From: an uncultured Oscillospiraceae bacterium
Lineage (GTDB): Bacteria > Bacillota > Clostridia > Oscillospirales > Oscillospiraceae
Assembly: GCA_934561515.1 (NCBI GenBank)
Contig: CAKTGM010000001.1
Coordinates: 1-64,000 of the forward strand
Length of the DNA: 64,000 nucleotides
Direction of reading: 5' to 3'
Numbering within the stretch: the stretch's first letter is position 1; the number at the start of each line of letters is the position of its first letter. Below, piece by piece: positions 31,441 through 39,498 of the stretch. The notes beneath the pieces are model-generated. The model saw nothing but the letters and a program-made list of their open reading frames with translations. It ran no database searches and was not told the origin of the DNA. The position numbers and the translations under genes were made by a program.

Positions 31441-31461
31441 CGGTCGTTCTCTTTCGTTTTC

Positions 31462-32391
31462 TTATGCGCGCAGCGACTTCGGGTATACGCCTGCGTCGTG
31501 CAGCTTTCTAAGCTCGCTCTGCACCATTTCCCTGTCCTCGTGGTAGGTCATGCCGAACCAGCGCGCGCTCGATCTCAGCACGGAGACGGTGAGCTCGCCG
31601 CGGTCGATGAGCTGACCGATGAGGCTCGGCAGCAGGCACTCTGCCTTGAGCTCGCCGTCCGGCAGGGTGCGGAGGAAGTCCTTGAAGTACTCGTCGAGCT
31701 TTTCAAAGAGCCACGGCGTAAAGCCCCAGAAGTTCATCGAAACCGGCGTTTCGGGCGCGTAGACCGGGCCGTCGCCGTTTTCCTGAATGTCGCGGATCTT
31801 TCCATCCTCGCAGGGCTTTAAATGGAAGGTCTCCACCACGCGGTCGAGCAGGCCCTGCTCGTTCACATGGCACACGCCGCGCGTGACCGTGCCGTGCTCG
31901 CTCACGGTGTTGCAAAGGTCGTAGCCGACCATCGTGCCCTCGCCGGTCCCGGCGAGCCTGGAAAGCTCCTGATAGATCGTCCTGAACGCATCCGCGCCGT
32001 AGTAGTCGTCTGCGTTGATGACGACGAACGGCTCGCGCACAAAGTCCCGCGCGCAGAGCAGCGCGTGCACCGTGCCAAACGGCTTGACGCGCGCCTCGGG
32101 CACTGCATAAAAGGAGGGGACGCTCGAAAAGTCCTGATAGGCATAGCACACCTCGACCTTTTCGCCCTCCGCCGTTTCGCGCTCTGCAAGGCGCTTGCCG
32201 ACCAGCTCCTCCATCAAATCGCGCATCTCGGGCTTGATGATGAAGACCACCTTCGTAAAGCCCGCGCGCAGCGCGTCGAACACGGAATATTCCATCAGGA
32301 TCTCCCCGTTCGGGCCGATCCCGTCCACCTGCTTGCTGCCGCCGTAGCGCGAGCCCATGCCCGCCGCCATAATGACCAGCGCTGCCTTCAT
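31462..32391 (-). CDS. Nucleotidyltransferase (NTP_transferase family, sugar-nucleotide type)
   Basis: A 309-residue nucleotidyltransferase of the GalU/RmlA fold. The N-terminal MKAALVIMAAGMGSRYGGSKQ holds the glycine-rich nucleotide loop (GMGSRYGGSK, with the basic residues that bind triphosphate). VVINADDYYGADAF (about 125-138) is the metal-binding D-D site, and GTVHALLCAR precedes it. Such enzymes join NTP and a sugar 1-phosphate; the particular sugar is not evident. The start at 32391 has AGGAG. It is followed by the small ORF with the hidden ribosome binding site. Confidence 0.8.
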   Translation of the reverse strand: MKAALVIMAAGMGSRYGGSKQVDGIGPNGEILMEYSVFDALRAGFTKVVFIIKPEMRDLMEELVGKRLAERETAEGEKVEVCYAYQDFSSVPSFYAVPEARVKPFGTVHALLCARDFVREPFVVINADDYYGADAFRTIYQELSRLAGTGEGTMVGYDLCNTVSEHGTVTRGVCHVNEQGLLDRVVETFHLKPCEDGKIRDIQENGDGPVYAPETPVSMNFWGFTPWLFEKLDEYFKDFLRTLPDGELKAECLLPSLIGQLIDRGELTVSVLRSSARWFGMTYHEDREMVQSELRKLHDAGVYPKSLRA

Positions 32392-32491
32392 AACAATAAA
32401 ACTCCTCTCGATCTTCTCTGTTGTATTCAAAGGGTTCCTCTCCTTCCATCATATCCCATCCCGCGGGGCATTGCAACCCACTTTTCCGCTC

Positions 32492-32519
32492 TTGTCTTTT
32501 GCCGCAAAGCTGATATACT
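32492..32519 (+). promoter_or_regulatory. Promoter of the AEC transporter gene
   Basis: TTGTCT, 16 bases, TATACT with a TG extension (TGATATACT), about 33 bases before the start codon. Confidence 0.75.
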
Positions 32520-32551
32520 GAAATCTACATTCCGCTGCGAGGTGCTTTTTT

Positions 32552-33484
32552 ATGGACACGTTCCTTCACGCCGTTGCCTCCGTCACCATCATCCTGCTGC
32601 TGACGGCCACGGGCTATTTCTGCGCGCGCATGGGCTGGATGAGCCCGGATGTCAAGCGCTTTATCAGCAAATTCACCATGTCTGTCGCCATCCCCTGTAT
32701 GTGCGTCTACGGGCTGACGAAGAATTTGACGCGCGAGCTGCTCGCGCTCTCGCCGGGCTTTCTGCTCGTGCCCTTTCTCTCCACGCTCGGCGCGTTTCTG
32801 CTCTCGCTGCTTGCAGGCAAGCTCTTGAAGCTGCCGCGCAGGAAGCTCGGCGTCTTTATGATGATGTGCTCGGTGTCGAACGCCATCTTCATCGGCCTTC
32901 CGATGTGCACCGAGCTGTTCGGCGAAACCTGCACGCCCTATGTCATGCTCTACTATCTCGTCAACACGAGCTTTGTCCAGCTCGTGGGGCTCTCGCTCGT
33001 GCGCTGGTCGGGCGACGGCGGCGGCTTTGACTGCCGGATGCTCAAAAAGTTTTTGACCACGCCCGCCGTCATCGCCGTGCTGCTGGGCTTTGTGCTCGTC
33101 TTTACGGGCGTTTCCCTCCCGCCGCTCGTGATGAGCTACTGCAAGTATATGAATCATCTCGTCACGCCGCTCGCCCTGCTGCTCACGGGCTATATCATCT
33201 GCGAGATCGGGCTGAAAAATCTCCGGCTCGACCGCGACCTTGCCATCGTGATGAGCTTTCGCTTCCTGCTCGTGCCGGCAGCATCGTTCGCGCTGTGCGC
33301 GCTGCTCGGCGTGGAGGGGCTTGCGCGCAGCGTGCTGCTCGTGGAGACGGCCATGCCCGTTGTGACGCAGACGGTCGTTGCCGCCGCGGACTACGGCGCG
33401 GACGAGCAGTTTGCCGCGCAGGGCGCGGCGCTGTCCACGCTCGCGTGCTTTGTCGTCATCCCCGTTCTGATGCTCCTATTATAA
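32552..33484 (+). CDS. AEC (auxin efflux carrier)-family transporter
   Basis: A 310-residue membrane protein with about ten helices in two five-helix halves, typical of the AEC family of bacterial malate, malonate or other organic anion transporters. Helix 1 reads ATGYFCARMGWMSPDVKRFISK, a conserved start; CSVSNAIFIGLPMC (about 109-122) is the family's N-x-G-F-x-G-x-P-like crossover. It is monocistronic, with its own promoter and terminator. The substrate is unknown. Confidence 0.85.
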   Translation: MDTFLHAVASVTIILLLTATGYFCARMGWMSPDVKRFISKFTMSVAIPCMCVYGLTKNLTRELLALSPGFLLVPFLSTLGAFLLSLLAGKLLKLPRRKLGVFMMMCSVSNAIFIGLPMCTELFGETCTPYVMLYYLVNTSFVQLVGLSLVRWSGDGGGFDCRMLKKFLTTPAVIAVLLGFVLVFTGVSLPPLVMSYCKYMNHLVTPLALLLTGYIICEIGLKNLRLDRDLAIVMSFRFLLVPAASFALCALLGVEGLARSVLLVETAMPVVTQTVVAAADYGADEQFAAQGAALSTLACFVVIPVLMLLL

Positions 33485-33501
33485 ACATCTCTCCCGTACC
33501 G

Positions 33502-33535
33502 AAGCGGCGCGCCCTTTGCGGCGCGCCGCTTTTTT
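33502..33535 (+). terminator. Terminator of the AEC transporter gene
   Basis: A 12-bp perfect stem (33502-33513 with 33520-33531, 6-base loop) with six T residues. It directly abuts the sigma-E-like promoter of spoIIID. Confidence 0.95.
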
Positions 33536-33564
33536 GCATATTCTTTCCCCCGCGGCATATAGAT
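33536..33564 (+). promoter_or_regulatory. Sigma-E-like promoter of spoIIID
   Basis: GCATATT (33536-33542), 13 bases, CATATAGAT (33556-33564). This fits the mother-cell sigma-E consensus (ATATT, 13-15 bases, CATACAAT), the factor that transcribes spoIIID in Bacillus and Clostridium. Confidence 0.7.
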
Positions 33565-33592
33565 GGAGCAACATGAGTCAGGAGTGTGCTTC

Positions 33593-33841
33593 ATGAAGGG
33601 AAACATGGAAGAACGAGCCCGCACGCTTGCGGCTTACATCATCGAGAACCGCGCCACCGTGCGCGCCGCGGCGAAGAAGTACGGCGTGAGCAAATCCACC
33701 GTACACAAGGACCTGCAGGACCGCCTGCCCCAATTCGACCGCTGCCTTTACCTTCAGGTCAAGGAGGTGCTGGAGGAAAACAAGGCCCAGCGCCACATCC
33801 GCGGCGGTCTCGCCACAAGGAAAAAGTACAAGGGCGTGTGA
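33593..33841 (+). CDS. spoIIID: Sporulation transcriptional regulator SpoIIID
   Basis: An 82-residue DNA-binding protein, almost the exact family length. The helix-turn-helix TVRAAAKKYGVSKSTVHKDL (about 22-41) is followed by DRLPQF and the basic C-terminal arm RHIRGGLATRKKYKGV. In the mother cell SpoIIID activates and represses sigma-E genes and leads to sigma-K. AGGAG at 33580-33584 sets the start at 33593. Its presence, with a sigma-E-like promoter, implies a spore-forming lineage. It is monocistronic. Confidence 0.95.
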   Translation: MKGNMEERARTLAAYIIENRATVRAAAKKYGVSKSTVHKDLQDRLPQFDRCLYLQVKEVLEENKAQRHIRGGLATRKKYKGV

Positions 33842-33902
33842 AACTTTTTTCGCGTTTTTTCGTCTAAGATATGGCAAGACCTCCCCGGCGGCAAAATTTT
33901 TC

Positions 33903-33943
33903 TTGCATGATGCCGCCGCACAGGGTACAATACCGTTATTGTA
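33903..33943 (+). promoter_or_regulatory. Promoter of the LCP gene with palindrome over the -10
   Basis: TTGCAT (33903-33908), 17 bases, TACAAT (33926-33931). The -10 is the left arm of a perfect inverted repeat TACAATA-CCGT-TATTGTA (33926-33943), a candidate repressor site. Confidence 0.6.
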
Positions 33944-33973
33944 AACCGAAAGAAAAAAGAACGGAGCAACGAG

Positions 33974-35059
33974 ATGAGAGAACAGGACTATTACGAGCGC
34001 GAGCACCGCAGCGATGCGCGCCGCTCCTCCCACAGCGCACAGGGCGCGGAGCATAGAGGAAAGAAACAGCACAAGCGCCGCAAAAGCCGCGGCGAGCGCG
34101 CAGCGGTCACGCTTTTGTCGCTGCTCTTTCTGACCGTGGCGGTCGTGGCGGCGGTCAAGTACGTCGTGCGCGCGCCCGAGCCGGACGCCGGCAAGGAGGA
34201 CAACAAGACCGAGCAGGACAGCGCGCAGCAGGAGGACAACGACGGCATCGAGACGATTGCAAACGGCAAGGAGCGCAAAAAATACTGCTACACCATCCTC
34301 CTTTCCGGCATAGACAACGATGCCGGCGGCAGCGATACGAATATGCTCATGCGCTTTGACGCGGAGAACGACACGATCGACATCGTCAGCCTCCCGCGCG
34401 ACTCGCTGATGAGCAACGGCCACAAGCTCAACTATGCCTACAACAACGGCGGCACCGACAAGCTGCGCAGCGAGATCGAGGATCTTCTGGGCGTGCCCGT
34501 GGATTTCTACGTTTCCGTCAACTTAAAGGGCTTTGTCGCGCTCATCGACCAGATCGGCGGCGTTGAGTTCGACGTGCCCTGCGACATGGACTACGACGAC
34601 CCCTATCAGGACCTGCACATCCACTTCAAGGCGGGATTGCAGAAGCTCGACGGCCAGAAGGCCATGGAGGTCGTGCGCTTCCGCCACAACAACGACAACA
34701 CCGGCTACGGCGGGCGGCAGGATCTCGGGCGCATCGAAACGCAGCAGGCCTTTTTGAAGGCCGTTGCGCAGAAGCTCATGAAGCTTGAAAACCTGCCCGC
34801 AATGGCCGAGACCTTCCTCAAATACGTCAAGACCGACCTGACGCTCGGCAACCTCGTCTGGCTCGCCAACGAGGCGCTTTCCATGGGCGGCATGGACGCC
34901 ATCCACTTCGCCACCCTCCCCGGCGACGGCTCGGGCTGGTACAAGGGAATGTCGGTCTACGCCCTCGACCGTGAGCAGGTGCTCGAGATGACCAACTTGA
35001 TGCTCAACCCCTACGCCGCGCCGCTCACGGCGGACGAGCAGAACGTCCTCGTCCCGTAA
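33974..35059 (+). CDS. LytR-CpsA-Psr (LCP) family cell-wall ligase
   Basis: A 361-residue type II membrane protein: a basic cytoplasmic N-terminus (to about residue 42), one membrane helix (about 45-64), an acidic linker, then the extracellular LCP domain from about residue 103. The domain shows GIDNDAGGSDTNMLMRFD (about 112-129), SLPRDSLM with the conserved Arg-Asp (about 138-145), the KLNYAY and GGVEFDVPCDMDY segments and VRFRHNN (about 235-241). LCP enzymes attach polyprenyl-linked teichoic acids or polysaccharides to peptidoglycan. The gene precedes an SLH protein by 33 bases; together they suggest cell-envelope assembly. Confidence 0.88.
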   Translation: MREQDYYEREHRSDARRSSHSAQGAEHRGKKQHKRRKSRGERAAVTLLSLLFLTVAVVAAVKYVVRAPEPDAGKEDNKTEQDSAQQEDNDGIETIANGKERKKYCYTILLSGIDNDAGGSDTNMLMRFDAENDTIDIVSLPRDSLMSNGHKLNYAYNNGGTDKLRSEIEDLLGVPVDFYVSVNLKGFVALIDQIGGVEFDVPCDMDYDDPYQDLHIHFKAGLQKLDGQKAMEVVRFRHNNDNTGYGGRQDLGRIETQQAFLKAVAQKLMKLENLPAMAETFLKYVKTDLTLGNLVWLANEALSMGGMDAIHFATLPGDGSGWYKGMSVYALDREQVLEMTNLMLNPYAAPLTADEQNVLVP

Positions 35060-35092
35060 GCGCGCGAATCTGCAAGAAAGAGAGAAGACGCC

Positions 35093-36601
35093 ATGAAGTT
35101 CCGCTTTGCGCTGCTCCTTGCGGCGCTCACGCTCGCTCTGAGCGTCCCCACCCTCGCAAATGAGGGCGGCGCACCTGCCGTGCCCGCCGCCCCCGCAGAG
35201 GCGGCAGATCCGGCCGGGAGCGAGTCCGCCGCGCCCTTTTCCCCCCTTCGCAGCTACGATGCCCGCTTTGCCGACGTGAAGGACGGCGACTGGTTCGCCC
35301 CCGCCGTCGCCTCCGCCTATGAATACAGCCTTCTCGACGGGCGCAGCGAGACGGCCTTCGCCCCCGCGGGCGATGTGACCATCGCCGAGATGCTGACCAT
35401 CGCCGCGCGCCTGCACGCCATCTACACGACAGGGAGCGACGATTGCATCCCCGCCGCGCCGCTCGGCAAGAGCTGGTATCAGCCCTATGTCGACTATCTC
35501 AAGAGCGAAAAGCTGCTCGACACGAGCTTTGAGGGCTTTTACCTCCTGCCCGCCTCGCGCGCGCAGATGGCGGGCATCTTCGCCTTCGCCCTGCCCGCCG
35601 AGTGGTACGATGAGCCGAACGCCGAGCTTGTTACCACCGCCTACGCAAGCGGCGATTTCATCGCCGACGTGACGCTCAAAACGCCCTATCGCAGCGAGAT
35701 TTTAATGATGTACCGCCGGGGGCTGCTCTCCGGCATGGACGATGCGGGCAGCTTCTGCCCCGAGCGCAGCGTCAGCCGCGCGGAGATCGCGGCGCTGCTC
35801 ACGCGCGTTGTCGAGCCGGAAGCGCGCCTGAGGCTCGCATGGAAGGTCGCGCCCTACCACTCCGCCAAGGGCGCGACGCTCGCGGGCCTTATCAAAGCCC
35901 CGCAGGAAACGCCGCTTCCCTCCGGCGCGAAGGACGCCGCCGCCATCGATGCTCTCGTGCGCGATATGCTCGCGCGCGGCGAGCACAGCATCACGCTCCG
36001 CTATCCCAAGGCGCTCTCCTCCTCCGCCGCGACCGCGCTGACGCAGGCCTTCACCTCCTGCGTGAAGACCTACTGCGAGCAGATGTACAATTCCGTCTCC
36101 TGCAAGTCCTACTCCACGGGCAAGGTGCAGCTCACCTTCTCCTCCACCGCCCGCGCGGACGATGAGCTGGAGTCCTGCCGCGCGCAGGCGCTCGCCGCTG
36201 CCATCCGCGTGCATGACTCTCTCTGGGAGAGCGGCGAGCTGAGCTACGGCATGACGGAATATGAGATCGCGCGCGTTTACTACCAGTGGCTCTGCGAGCA
36301 CTGCCGCTACGATGACGCGGCGCGCGACGACTCGCTCAGCCACCTCGCCTGCGGCGCGCTTGTCGACGGTCTTGCCGTGTGCGACGGCTACACGGGTGCG
36401 TACAACCTCCTTTTGAAGCTCGAGGGCATCGACTGCACCGCCCTTTTCAATGACAGCCACATCTGGACCGTCGCCACGCTCGACGGCCGCAGCTATCACA
36501 TCGACGTCACCTGGGGCGACCAGTACGGCCGCACAGACCTTCGCTACTTCGGCATGAGCGCCGAGCAGTCGCGCAAATATCACCCCTGGACGGAAAAGTA
36601 A
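35093..36601 (+). CDS. Exported SLH-domain protein with transglutaminase-like domain
   Basis: A 502-residue secreted protein. The signal peptide ends near residue 22 (VPTLANEGG) and is followed by an Ala/Pro linker. Residues about 55-245 hold three S-layer-homology repeats (FADVKDGDWFAPAVASAYEY; the LGKSWYQPYVDYL region; RSEILMMYRRGLLSGMDDAG with SVSRAEIAALLTR), which bind pyruvylated wall polymer. The C-terminal part is transglutaminase-like, with the triad in LAVCDGYTGAYN, SHIWTVA and HIDVTWGD. Such proteins act as wall-bound proteases or cross-linkers. It is transcribed with the LCP gene and followed by a terminator. Confidence 0.8.
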   Translation: MKFRFALLLAALTLALSVPTLANEGGAPAVPAAPAEAADPAGSESAAPFSPLRSYDARFADVKDGDWFAPAVASAYEYSLLDGRSETAFAPAGDVTIAEMLTIAARLHAIYTTGSDDCIPAAPLGKSWYQPYVDYLKSEKLLDTSFEGFYLLPASRAQMAGIFAFALPAEWYDEPNAELVTTAYASGDFIADVTLKTPYRSEILMMYRRGLLSGMDDAGSFCPERSVSRAEIAALLTRVVEPEARLRLAWKVAPYHSAKGATLAGLIKAPQETPLPSGAKDAAAIDALVRDMLARGEHSITLRYPKALSSSAATALTQAFTSCVKTYCEQMYNSVSCKSYSTGKVQLTFSSTARADDELESCRAQALAAAIRVHDSLWESGELSYGMTEYEIARVYYQWLCEHCRYDDAARDDSLSHLACGALVDGLAVCDGYTGAYNLLLKLEGIDCTALFNDSHIWTVATLDGRSYHIDVTWGDQYGRTDLRYFGMSAEQSRKYHPWTEK

Positions 36602-36605
36602 ACGG

Positions 36606-36642
36606 AAAGAAGGGCCTTCCCAAAGGAAGACCCTTCTTTTTT
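36606..36642 (+). terminator. Terminator of the LCP-SLH operon
   Basis: A 14-bp stem with one mismatch around loop CAAA, ending in T6. It also overlaps the very end of the convergent MBL gene. Confidence 0.85.
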
Positions 36643-37418
36643 CATATCGTAAACGTTTCGCCCTCGCCCGTGATGCGCTCGATCGCATCCTTCTGCGCGG
36701 GATGGGCGGCAAGGTAGCGGTCGATGACCTCGTACTTTTTCCACATATGCATGGGGAAAACGTGCCGTACCCTGATCTGCCTCATCAGCTCCTCGATGCC
36801 AAGGCCCTCGCTCCCCTCGCCGAGTCTCGGGTCGAGCGGCGCCATCGCCGCTGTGATCTCGGGCGCGATGGCGTTGTCCGTCGACTCGTTTTCAACCGCC
36901 GCGGCGAGCTTTTCGATCGCCGTGCGGTAATGGGCGGCCATATTATTGCAATACGCCTCGCCCTCGCTCTTCCAGTCCCACCAGTTGAGGTCGCCCCCGT
37001 GGTAGACCATCTTTCCCTCGCAGCGCAGAAGATACGCGTTGCCGATGTCCGTCGACTTGATGGCGCGGATGCTCAAGTCCTCGCCCGCAGCTTCGGTGAG
37101 CAAAATGCTGTCGGGCCGCAGGACGGTCGTGCGGGCGAAGGCCTCGTCTGTAATATTGAGCCACTTGCGCTTGCGCTCGGTAAGGCGCGTGTCGCGCGAG
37201 ACGAAAAAGCGCGCGCCGGGATACTGCTCCAGAAGCGCGAAGACCTTTGCGTCAAAGTGGTCCTCGTGGCTGTGGCTCGAAAAGACGAGCAGGGGCTTAT
37301 CGCCCTTCAGTTCCGGCAGCGTGCCGGTATAGTCCGGCTCGTAGGTATAGTCAAAGAGCGTGTAGAACTTGTCCCACTCGACAAGAAACGCGCTGTGGGC
37401 GATGAAGGTGACGTTCAT
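36642..37418 (-). CDS. MBL-fold metallo-hydrolase
   Basis: A 258-residue metallo-beta-lactamase-fold protein. The zinc motif is SSHSHEDHFD (HxHxDH, about 47-56); VYHGGDLNWWDW (about 138-149) supplies another metal ligand, and HVFPMHMW near 223 the last His. The N-terminus FIAHSAFLVEWD is typical of the UlaG-like/RNase-Z-unrelated small hydrolases. The substrate is unknown. It is monocistronic and convergent with the SLH gene. The start follows AAAGGAGAAGC. Confidence 0.8.
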   Translation of the reverse strand: MNVTFIAHSAFLVEWDKFYTLFDYTYEPDYTGTLPELKGDKPLLVFSSHSHEDHFDAKVFALLEQYPGARFFVSRDTRLTERKRKWLNITDEAFARTTVLRPDSILLTEAAGEDLSIRAIKSTDIGNAYLLRCEGKMVYHGGDLNWWDWKSEGEAYCNNMAAHYRTAIEKLAAAVENESTDNAIAPEITAAMAPLDPRLGEGSEGLGIEELMRQIRVRHVFPMHMWKKYEVIDRYLAAHPAQKDAIERITGEGETFTI

Positions 37419-37499
37419 GTGCTTCTCCTTTCGCGCGCGGGATGTTGCTTAGCGCGTAGGATTATAACAGACGCGCGGCGGTTGCGCAAGGGAAAGGCT

Positions 37500-37527
37500 T
37501 TTCAAACGCGCGCGGTTGTGATAAAAT
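37500..37527 (+). promoter_or_regulatory. Promoter of the radical SAM-mutY-tdk unit
   Basis: TTTCAA, 16 bases, TAAAAT with an extended TG (TGATAAAAT), about 50 bases before the first start codon. Confidence 0.6.
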
Positions 37528-37578
37528 ATCTGCAATTTTAAGAGCGAATGCCGTATCTTCGCAGAAAGGAGCCGCGCG

Positions 37579-38418
37579 ATGCTGAAAAAAGCCTATGTTG
37601 AGATCACGAACTGCTGCAATCTCGCCTGCTCCTTCTGCCCCAAGACGCGGCGTAAGATGCGCACAATGAGCGCGCAGGAATTTGATCTCGTCCTCTCCCG
37701 GCTCGAGGGGTATGTGCAGTACGTTTACCTCCATCTTATGGGCGAGCCGCTGCTGCACCCCGAGCTCTCCTCGTTTTTCGCCCTCGCGGGGGCGCGCGGC
37801 ATGAAGGTGTGCATCACGACGAACGGCACGCTCCTTGAAAAGCGTTCCGATGAATTGCTCGCCGCCGGGAGCCTCCACAAGATCAGCGTTTCGCTCCACA
37901 GCTTTGAGGGCAACGACGGCGCGGACGAGCAGGAGCTTGCCTATCTTGAGCAGGTCTGGGACTTTGCGGAAAAGGCCGCGAAAAAGGGCGTCATCGTGGC
38001 GCTGCGCCTCTGGAACGACGGCGGCGCGGACGCGCGCAACGGCGAGATCCTCGACTTTCTGCGCGCCCGCACGGGAAATGACTGGCCCGAAATGCGCAAC
38101 GGCAGCTTCCTCCTGCGCGACCACCTCTATCTGGAGCGCGCGGGCAAATTCGAATGGCCCGACCTTTCGGCGAACGAATCCGGCGCGCAGTTCTGCTACG
38201 GCCTGCGCGACCAGCTCGGCGTGCTCTGTGACGGTACTGTGGTGCCCTGCTGCCTCGATCACGAGGGCGACATCCCGCTGGGGAATCTCTTCACCCAGCC
38301 GCTTGCGGAGATCCTCGAAAGTCCGCGCGCGTGTGCGCTGCGCGAGGGCTTTTCGCAGCGAAGACCCGCCGAAGAGCTCTGCCGCCGCTGCGGTTTTGCC
38401 GCGCGCTTCAACAAATAA
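37579..38418 (+). CDS. Radical SAM/SPASM domain protein
   Basis: A 279-residue radical SAM enzyme. The cluster motif CNLACSFC (CxxxCxxC) is at about residues 13-20, LMGEPLLHPEL (about 53-63) is the SAM-binding GGEP equivalent, and ITTNGTLL follows. The C-terminal Cys-rich part (CDGTVVPCCLDHEGDIPLGN, and CRRCGF at the end) is a SPASM/twitch-like auxiliary cluster domain. The substrate is unknown; relatives modify peptides or act on small molecules. The start at 37579 has GAAAGGAG. It is the first gene of a run that continues with mutY 5 bases later. Confidence 0.82.
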   Translation: MLKKAYVEITNCCNLACSFCPKTRRKMRTMSAQEFDLVLSRLEGYVQYVYLHLMGEPLLHPELSSFFALAGARGMKVCITTNGTLLEKRSDELLAAGSLHKISVSLHSFEGNDGADEQELAYLEQVWDFAEKAAKKGVIVALRLWNDGGADARNGEILDFLRARTGNDWPEMRNGSFLLRDHLYLERAGKFEWPDLSANESGAQFCYGLRDQLGVLCDGTVVPCCLDHEGDIPLGNLFTQPLAEILESPRACALREGFSQRRPAEELCRRCGFAARFNK

Positions 38419-38423
38419 AGCTT

Positions 38424-39479
38424 ATGAGAGAACACTGGGAAAACTTAACTGCGATGACCGAGCCGCTTCTTGTGTGGTATGATTTGAACGGCCGCGACCT
38501 GCCCTGGCGCAGCGTTGTCACGCCGTACCGCACATGGGTCTCGGAGATCATGCTCCAGCAGACGCGCGTCAGCGCGGTCATCCCCTACTTTGAACGCTTC
38601 ATGGAAGAGCTGCCGGACGTTTCCGCGCTCGCGGCGGTTCCCGAGGAGCGGCTCTTCAAGCTCTGGGAGGGGCTTGGCTACTACTCGCGGGCAAGGAACC
38701 TCCAGAAGGCGGCAAAGCTCGTCGTCTCCGACCTTGGCGGCGCGCTGCCGCAGTCGTATCACGCGCTTTTGCCGCTCCCCGGCATCGGCGAATACACCGC
38801 CGCCGCCATCGCGTCCATCAACTTTTCTGAGCCGGTCGCGGCGGTGGACGGCAACCTCCTGCGCGTCGCCGCGCGCGTGAGCGGCTGCGGCGAGGACATC
38901 ATGGACGCCAAGGTGCGCCGTCTTTTCCGCCAGAAACTCGATGCGGCCATCGACTTAGACCGCCCCGGCGCGTACAATCAGGCGATGATGGATCTCGGCG
39001 CGACCGTGTGCCTGCCGAACGGCGCGCCCAAGTGCGGCGAATGCCCCGCGCGAAATACCTGCGCGGCGTACAAAAACGGTCTCACGGAGGTCCTTCCCGT
39101 GCGCGCGAAGAAAAAATCGCGCAGGGTCGAGGAGCGCACGGTGCTGCTGCTCTTTCAAAATGGCAAGATCGCGCTGCGAAGGCGGCCGGACACGGGGCTT
39201 CTCGCCGGTCTTTGGGAATACCCGAACCTCCCCGAGAGCCTTGACGAGGCGGGCGCTCTGCTCGCGCTCGCGCAGCTGGGACTTACCGTGCAGAGCATTT
39301 CCCCCGCCGGCAGCGCAAAGCACATCTTCACCCACATCGAATGGGATATGAAGGGCTATTTTGCCGAGGTCTCCGGCGAAAACGACGATCTCATCTGGGC
39401 GGACGCTGATGCGTTCGACGCGCTCGCGCTGCCCACGGCATTCAAAAAATACACCGCGCTCGTTCGCGCGCGGCTTTAA
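38424..39479 (+). CDS. mutY: A/G-specific adenine glycosylase MutY
   Basis: A 351-residue base-excision repair enzyme that removes adenine opposite 8-oxoguanine. The catalytic Glu is in SEIMLQQTRV (about 36-45), helix-hairpin-helix LPLPGIGEYTAAAI (about 115-128) and catalytic Asp in VDGNLLRVAAR. The [4Fe-4S] cysteines are CLPNGAPKCGECPARNTC, a CX7CX2CX5C spacing instead of the CX6C seen in E. coli. The C-terminal NUDIX-like domain begins near residue 230. The start is uncertain: ATG 38424 has a poor ribosome binding site, and ATG 38454 is possible. Confidence 0.92.
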   Translation: MREHWENLTAMTEPLLVWYDLNGRDLPWRSVVTPYRTWVSEIMLQQTRVSAVIPYFERFMEELPDVSALAAVPEERLFKLWEGLGYYSRARNLQKAAKLVVSDLGGALPQSYHALLPLPGIGEYTAAAIASINFSEPVAAVDGNLLRVAARVSGCGEDIMDAKVRRLFRQKLDAAIDLDRPGAYNQAMMDLGATVCLPNGAPKCGECPARNTCAAYKNGLTEVLPVRAKKKSRRVEERTVLLLFQNGKIALRRRPDTGLLAGLWEYPNLPESLDEAGALLALAQLGLTVQSISPAGSAKHIFTHIEWDMKGYFAEVSGENDDLIWADADAFDALALPTAFKKYTALVRARL

Positions 39480-39498
39480 GAGAGGGAGAACAACGACC

